A stretch of DNA of 64,000 nucleotides from Stropharia rugosoannulata (lineage: Eukaryota > Basidiomycota > Agaricomycetes > Agaricales > Strophariaceae): NCBI GenBank assembly GCA_028532985.1, contig JANCIK010000011.1:744001-808000 (forward strand). The letters run 5' to 3'. The notes under the pieces were generated by a model. The model searched no databases. It saw only the letters and a list, made by a program, of their open reading frames with translations, and had not been told where the DNA came from. Below, piece after piece: positions 58,206 to 64,000 of the stretch (positions are counted from its first letter, which is position 1; each line of letters starts with the position of its first letter). Position numbers and translations under genes: made by a program.

Positions 58206-59026
58206 ATGACGTTGAAAGGACTCACATTATGACTGCGTCGCCACATTCCTAATTGGATGGGTTTATGCTGCTCTACAGGAATACATACATACTTTGTAGA
58301 CCGCTTGGATAATTAGGTGGACGAAGCGAGATACGCAAACCAATATATGATATGAAATAAATCTGGATAAGGAGGCCCAAAACCAGCGCCTACACTGTGA
58401 GAGACATCCATCTTGTTCACGGGTAAATTGGAAGCCTCAAGAGCTTTCAATAATCTGCTACTTCGGCCCATACAAATCGGGCAGCTGGCTTATTCGTGTC
58501 AACCGGATTAACTACATAGCCATGTCGTTGAGGCGTTTCGCAGGTCAGTCTCAGTGCGAAGATTCGTAGTAGTACGTACACTCAGGAAGTTGGCTACTGG
58601 CAATGTTTTCCTACTGCCATCAAGGCACAATCAAAAGTCTCCGTCCGGCCAGCGCAATCTGCAGGTATAAAAATTCATAGCATTCAGTGCATGCTGTGAC
58701 ATATTAGGCGAGAAGATGCTAATAACTCGTTTGCCGGACGCTTCATGAGTCCTATACTTTTGACTTTTCGACATTGACGGTGAATATTTGAATGTCGTTG
58801 GATGTTCCGATGTTCAAATGTTCAACGCTCACGGCTCCAATTTTCAAACGTCGTCGAAAGTGTTTCGCCGGAGTTTACATATTGTAGTTGATTCTCACGC
58901 TCATCGGTTTAGCAGTCTCAGTCATTTATTCCTAAGTAGCACCGGATCCTAGTGAGTAGCAGATAATTAACAAAGACTTGTTCCTTTTCATTTACACCTC
59001 GCGTATGCTATATTTTACACTCATAT
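58206..59026. other. Convergent 3' intergenic region
   Basis: Between the stops of P450-2 and of the first secreted paralog. AT-rich in parts, no coding motif. Confidence 0.5.
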
Positions 59027-60719
59027 TTAAAGCTCAAACACCGTAATATCGTCAATGAACGACCACGCGGGCGCTGCACCTCCATGGAAGCTGAGCTTGT
59101 CATTGCCTTGTGCGGTCACCGTGAACTGGAAGAAGGCGTAATTAGAGAACCCAGGCTCGATCGTGCCCACTGTGACACCGTTCCACTGCACATCGACGAA
59201 CGCTGATGCTTCCTCAGCCGGAGGGCTGAAAGCGCTGTTTTGGAAGAAACCTATGCTGTACTGACGCCCAGGAATAGTTTTGAGCGGCTTGATCGCGGTG
59301 AGCGTTCCTGCGAGAGCGTCTTCGGCAGTGGCTGATCCGAGCAGGGCAACACCGTTGCCGGTCCGCGCGAACGGCGCGAAGAAAAAGATGGTGGCGTCGA
59401 GCGTGCCGCCCGGAGGGCTCGTTCCGACCCAGTTGGCGTCGCTTGTGTCGAAGCAGAAGTCATCACATTCGTCGAAGTCCTCAAAGCCGCCATCGACAAC
59501 ATTGTTAATGCGCTGGTAGCCACGGGACTGGGTCACCTGTAGGTCGCCCTGACCAGTGTTGTCTGCGGTGCTGGCGTCAGTGGGGATAAAGTACTAATTA
59601 TCGTTTCTCAGCTTGAATCGTTTTCAGAACACTTCCTTTAACATACCATGCTGCAGGTGTATGTCGTGGGAACCCCATTTACGAGTGCGCGCCAGATGTT
59701 AAAGAATTGGCATTCTCCTCCCTGAGGGTCAGCGCCGCGCTGATTGCACTGCTCCGCACACGCCTGAACGTCATAGCGATCCAGGAAAGCAAAACCCATG
59801 TACTGAAAGCAAATGAAGTCAGTCGGTTGCGCGTCATGCAATGTTTGCACGATAACGTACACCGGGAGCGTTATTGGCCGCAGAGATTGGACCAAAGACA
59901 AATTCATACCCCTCAGGAGTGGGCGGGTCGACCAAGCTCACCGCGGCAAAGCCGCTGCTATCCTGAATGAACGTCTTGCCAGCGGGCAACGGTGCAAGTT
60001 GTTGACCGCCGACATTCGTCTTCTCTGCAGCAGTGTGCACGTCGGCATATGCCGCACAGATGAGGTTAGATGGGCCGGCATCCAAGTGGGGATTGTTAAT
60101 TTCGTAGAAGAGATTAACAAATACTGTATCGCACGAGGTGTGAATCAAATCACCCAATGACTCGCTATGAGAAAGGAAGACGTACCACAAGTTTCAATGC
60201 CGTCACAAAACGCCTCACATGCGGCGATGTTGTACGTCGAGTTATCCACAGTCGTAAAGGTCAAGAAGGCAGTACCGTGAACGGAAGCATCGCGATCATT
60301 AGGTCCAGTCCCGGACCCCGTGAATACAGTCTCGTAAGCTCCTGTTTGACGCCTGACAGAGCCCAGAGACCGCCGTGTGGGAGGCGCTGTACTAGTACTG
60401 GAAGTGTTGGTTAGAATAGTACCATCTACAGCTGTAACGGTTGTAGGATCGACGGGCTGATTGGGCGCTCCAGATGGACCGCTTTTCTGGTCAATATTCT
60501 GCGCCGCCGACGCAATAGAATCGCTGTCCGTAACAGTCCCGGAGAGGTCTACCGGAGCCGGGGGCTGGAAGGGCATACCCTCCAGTCCCGGAGGCACAAT
60601 AGTAGTGACAACAGCTGTTTATGAATATAAGCCTCAACGAAAGAACACCCGGACCAAGAATAAAACTGACCAGAAGCTGCTACCGCAAGGGAAAGAGAAC
60701 ACAGCAGCCGAGAAATCAT
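59027..60719 (-). CDS. Secreted Cys-module / beta-sandwich protein, paralog 1 (two Cys modules)
   Basis: ATG at 60719 starts a signal peptide (ISRLLCSLSLAVAAS); exon 1 joins in phase to AVVTTIVPPGLEGMPFQPPA. A Ser/Thr/Pro-rich segment ends with RRSLGSVRRQ. Cys module 1 follows: GTAFLTFTTVDNSTYNIAAC, EAFCDGIETC, VFVNLFYEINNPHLD, LICAAYAD. After EGYEFVFGPISAANNAPG comes Cys module 2: YMGFAFLDRYDVQACAEQCN, GGECQFFNIWRALVNG, TYTCSM. The spacing C-x3-C ... C-xxFN ... C resembles an Apple/PAN-like fold. The C-terminal domain (YQRINNVVDGGFEDFDECDD, GNGVALLGSATAEDALAGTL, QYSIGFFQNSAF, FVDVQWNGVTVGTIEPGFSN, PAWSFIDDITVFEL) has the pattern of a carbohydrate-binding-like beta-sandwich. Its function is not established; surface recognition or sugar binding is inferred. 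It has a tandem relative at 62175-63350. Stop at 59029-59027. Confidence 0.85.
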
Positions 60720-60784
60720 TGCTACAGGACGATATGCGCAATATGGGCTCGGGCCTGCTCAAACAGCTCGTTAAAAACCGTTGG

Positions 60785-60791
60785 CTTTATA
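60785..60791 (-). promoter_or_regulatory. TATA box of secreted paralog 1
   Basis: TATAAAG on the minus strand, about 66 nt upstream of the start codon at 60719. The same word occurs at the matching place before paralog 2, which supports both. Confidence 0.5.
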
Positions 60792-61425
60792 CCCTTCTAC
60801 GATAGGCACCCATATGATCGAATCAACGTAGCGCCTGCTCAAGTTGGGAGTTACTTCACACCATCGCTTCTTGGGACGACGTGAATGAACAAGTGTGCGA
60901 ACCAAACGCGAGGATTCTGGTCGAACGTATTCGCGGACCGTATCGGGAACATGGGCGACCTGAGAAGGGCAGTCAGAGGTATGTACCGTGGGTTTAAGCG
61001 ACGGAGATGATAGGGCCATAATGACAGATGAGCTTCATCGGATTAAAACTGCAATTATTTTTAGTGTTTATTCCGGATGATTACTGATTCCTACCTGGCT
61101 ATATCATTTAATGGGGTATGCCGTCGAAACAGTCGCATGTATGCATGATCTTGTGCTCAAGAAAGGCATCAGACAGGGCTTCCGGGGTGTGTTGGATGCT
61201 TCCTTGTGTCGTGAGCCACAGAGTCTTTGGGATACATAAATGCAGCCATCTGCGCTTTGCAGCTAGTGTGCATTTAAGTATTCGTGGGTACAGAAGCACC
61301 GAACCGTGCCACAGAAGGTACGCCGCTGTACGCGGTGGCAAATGAAGTGGACGTTTGGTGGAGGTTATGCAGGTCAAGGTTTGGTAAAGAGTTAAATTCA
61401 CTGCCGCCGCTCTGATGGCCTTCGT

Positions 61426-61662
61426 TCACGTTTTACTTATTTCGGGTGTATTAAAGTGTTCTGATGTCTCTGATGTCGTCCGGAGTCTACGGTCATATGT
61501 CGAAAGACGCACTCCGCCGGCACGTCCTGTCGGCTTTGGGTGAGCCAGATAGTCCATAGCAAGTCGTCTCATGGCCAGATGTACCGCATGGAAAGAGAGA
61601 ACATAAGCCATGAAGACCAAAAGATAAATCAAAGGGCCGCTCACTGTTACAAGAGATACCAT
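61426..61662 (-). CDS. Possible small membrane protein (78 aa) or remnant
   Basis: ATG at 61662 opens a frame of 78 codons. The first 33 residues are hydrophobic (VSGPLIYLLVFMAYVLSFHA), the rest polar and Arg/Thr-rich. No family is recognised and there is no supporting splice or promoter context. It could be a lone fragment of a larger membrane protein or chance. Confidence 0.22.
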   Translation of the reverse strand: MVSLVTVSGPLIYLLVFMAYVLSFHAVHLAMRRLAMDYLAHPKPTGRAGGVRLSTYDRRLRTTSETSEHFNTPEISKT

Positions 61663-62174
61663 ATCGGGAAGGGCTTGAATGGTTGTCGACGCACAGACCG
61701 GTACAGATTGGCTTCCAATGGGTCTATTAAAGTTCTTATACTCTCATGTGCCCTGAGAATAAGCCACCTCCACCGGCTCATTGTCAATAAACAGTAACCA
61801 GGTAGTATAGGATCGTCTTACTGGTAACTATTCACACCTCTCGAGGGTGTATTCATCTCAGGCCTACATTTTCCGAATAAGCATTAGTGAGTTTAGATCA
61901 GACGCAGCGGGAATGCTGAAAATATTTGTAGATGGGGTATTCCTGATATTCCGCAGTCATCGTTGCTCGTGGTAAGTGCGGATTGGAACGATCTTAAGGC
62001 GGCATTACTGTTCGAAGCTCACAGGGTTCATGTAATAAAATGTTAGGTCCCGTGCGGTCCTGTGTATATTGATAAAGGAACTTGGCTTGTTCGGAGATCA
62101 TGAGACATGATAGAGGTTATTACTACAAGAATAAATACCAGCGTTGAGTTGAATACAGGTTCCCGCGCCTGCAT

Positions 62175-63350
62175 TTAAAGTTGGAAGACAGAGATATCGT
62201 CGATAAATGACCACGCTGGCGCAGCACCGCCGCGCAAGCTCAACACGTCGTTACCCTTGCCGATCACCGAGAATTGGTAGAACTTCCAGGTGCTGAATCC
62301 AGGGCGGATGGTTGCAACGACCACGCCGTTCCAAAGTACATCAACGAATGCTGCGGCCTCTGAGTCGGGCGAGGAAAAGGAGCTTGCATGGAAGAACCCA
62401 ATACTGTATCGTTTGTTCTTCGTCGTCTTTAACGCAGCGGCTGGGGTGATCGTCCCTGGTAGCTGATCAAAGCCATTAACCGATCCAAGGAGCGCGACAG
62501 CATTGCCAGTGTAAGCGTATGGTTGGTAGAAGAAGATTACTGCATCCTGAGTGCCACCAGTAGGGCTGGTTCCGATCCACTTCGAATACGACTCTGCATA
62601 GCAGAATACGTCGCAAGCGTTGAAGGTTTCGAACCCGCCATCGATTACAAGATTCTTGCGCCTATATCCTCGAGAGAGTGTAACCTGGATGTTACCTGAG
62701 CCACCGTTTACTGCGGTTGAAGCATCACTGGGGAGGAAGTACTATAAGTATAACAATTAGTCTTCTAAGTATCTCCCATCAATATGGAGCCAAACACACC
62801 ATGCTACAGGTATACGCCGTAGGAGAACCGTTGACGACGGCCTGCCAAATGTTGAAATATTGACAAGCTCCACCGACATTATCAGCACCCCTTGTATTAC
62901 ATGCGGCTGCACATGCGGTAACGTTATACGAGTCGAGGAATGTCACTCCCATGTACTTCATAAATTCAGTCAGCGAAACGTATACCCGGAAGAGCTGACA
63001 ACCTACTCCAGGGGCATTATTAGCGAAGTTAATCGGTCCGAATATAAGGTCGTATCCATCAGGGGTAGCAGTAGAGGTAACGGCCTGAACCACGGCACTC
63101 TTAGCGTTTAAAGTCTTTGCCCCGTTGCTAATCGCTTTGGCGATCCCTTCGGCATCCGTGGTAGGAGTGGCCCCCAGATCAACAGGGGTAGGAGCATTGT
63201 ACCATACTCCCTCCTTTCCAGGAGGTACAATGGTGGACGTCGCAGCGGCTGGCAACAAAGTAGAGGTGAGCGATCAGAATACAACATGAAGCTAAACCTA
63301 CCCGAAACTGCTGCAGCGACTGAGAGTGTGTAGAGAGCACGGGCCAGCAT
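62175..63350 (-). CDS. Secreted Cys-module / beta-sandwich protein, paralog 2 (one Cys module)
   Basis: ATG at 63350 starts the signal peptide LARALYTLSVAAAVS; after an intron of about 95 nt exon 2 reads AAATSTIVPPGKEGVWYNAP, clearly related to TIVPPGLEGMPFQPPAPVDL of paralog 1. Then ATPDGYDLIFGPINFANNAP is followed across an intron by one Cys module (YMGVTFLDSYNVTACAAACN, GGACQYFNIWQAVVNG, AYTCSM) and, after another intron, YFLPSDASTA. The C-terminal beta-sandwich has RKNLVIDGGFETFNACDVFC, NAVALLGSVNGFDQLPGTIT, RYSIGFFHASSF, FVDVLWNGVVVATIRPGFST, LSLRGGAAPAWSFIDDISVF, stop at 62177-62175. It lacks the first Cys module and the Ser/Pro segment of paralog 1. Function unknown; a secreted recognition or carbohydrate-binding protein is the inference. 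Confidence 0.87.
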
Positions 63351-64000
63351 CTCGGAGGTCTGTACTTTCTCTGAGCATATTGCTTTGCTCTTTATACGTT
63401 CTTTGAGTCACCCAAAGTGCCGCAGGGTCTGCGAGATTAAGAGACATTTACTCAGAGCCGTTGCGAGTAATGGTCTCGCAGATGGGTTGCGCGTGGAAAT
63501 CAGGTACAAGGATATATGAAACAATCAGGTTGAGCTGTTGATTCGTATGACCACCGGTAAGTATGATCACCCAAGCAGGTCCCGATACGGGGCAATCAGG
63601 AAGGCCAGTGTAAGAGCCAGCAGAGGAGCCTTTTCGAGAGAGAATACGGGATGTTGCTCAAGTCTTATAGATGATAGAAAGAGCATTGAGGAGAGATATA
63701 CTTTTTCTAGAGTGCTTCGTTGTCGAGTTCCCGTCTTGCGCTAACGTTTGAACGTCGCAGTTATTTCGCCAGCCGAACGTTGCGAAGTCTAGTACTTGCC
63801 TGGTGTCGAGTCAAATGTTCCAGAATTAAGCCAAGGCGACAGTATATGTCAGAAAGCTGCATTGTATAGGAATGGGATGCAGGTTTTTGGGCGTCGCTTC
63901 GGCTGGTTTGAGTTGGGTTTGAGACCAAACATGGTGGCCAAGAGCAAAGACGGTCCCGCTTAATTTTTCGTTGTGCCGGTGTCACGCCGACTGAATTTTA
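63351..64000. other. Upstream region of paralog 2, no gene recognised
   Basis: Promoter of paralog 2 and flank up to the window edge. The short open frames at 63538-63985 show no family motif. Confidence 0.45.
63390..63396 (-). promoter_or_regulatory. TATA box of secreted paralog 2
   Basis: TATAAAG on the minus strand, about 40 nt upstream of the start at 63350, matching the element before paralog 1. Confidence 0.5.

Larger units (their letters stand above)
60720..62174. other. Intergenic between the two secreted paralogs
   Basis: Contains the TATA box of paralog 1 and the 3' flank of paralog 2. A small minus-strand frame at 61426-61662 is listed separately. Nothing else supported. Confidence 0.45.

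Overview
The window looks like nuclear DNA of a mushroom-forming basidiomycete (Agaricomycetes). Genes are split by many short GT-AG introns of about 50-75 nt, both strands are used with no operons, and the gene content is typical of that group: two cytochrome P450s, an AA9 lytic polysaccharide monooxygenase, F-box proteins, a FAS1 (fasciclin) protein, a DUF6533-type seven-helix membrane protein, Ser-rich GPI-anchored surface proteins and an intron-containing tRNA. No viral genome, CRISPR array, rRNA or intact transposon was seen. Exons were assembled by eye from reading frames, splice signals and family motifs, so individual boundaries are proposals.

Layout. 1-3012 (-): 5' part of a secreted GH31 alpha-glucosidase that runs off the left edge. 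5087-7363 (+): single-exon F-box protein with a GC-rich acidic tail. 7772-9400 (-): uridine phosphorylase. 12937-14459 (+): HMG-box transcription factor. 16346-17515 (+): peroxisomal 2,4-dienoyl-CoA reductase. 17.5-23.6 kb: gene-poor, with weak traces of old coding sequence. 23609-23897 (-): small Tom6-like membrane protein. 24811-26703 (+): FAS1 protein. 27493-28820 (+): TauD/JLP1-type dioxygenase. 29579-31225 (+): second F-box protein. 31500-31579 (-): tRNA-Glu(CTC) with an 8-nt intron. 31898-33597 (-): GPI-anchored Ser-rich surface protein. 34445-36716 (-): TAP-type alpha/beta-hydrolase peptidase with a duplicated upstream region.

The right half is richer in accessory genes: P450-1 (38723-40928), a HAD-type haloacid dehalogenase (41168-42299), the AA9 LPMO (43828-44889), an MFS exporter (46305-48441, -), the DUF6533 gene (50654-51878) followed by decayed fragments of a P450 last exon and of its own 3' end, then P450-2 (54763-58205) with a 1.3-kb first intron holding a tRNA-like pol III element. 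Last come two diverged tandem paralogs of a secreted Cys-module plus beta-sandwich family (59027-60719 and 62175-63350, both -).

Together the genes suggest a saprotroph: extracellular attack on polysaccharides and peptides (GH31, AA9, TAP peptidase), oxidation and detoxification or export (P450s, dehalogenase, MFS), sulfur scavenging (TauD), peroxisomal oxidation of unsaturated fatty acids and nucleoside salvage, plus surface proteins. The least described items are the tandem secreted pair at the right end, the tRNA-like element inside the P450-2 intron, and the remnants between 51.9 and 52.6 kb that record local duplication and decay.
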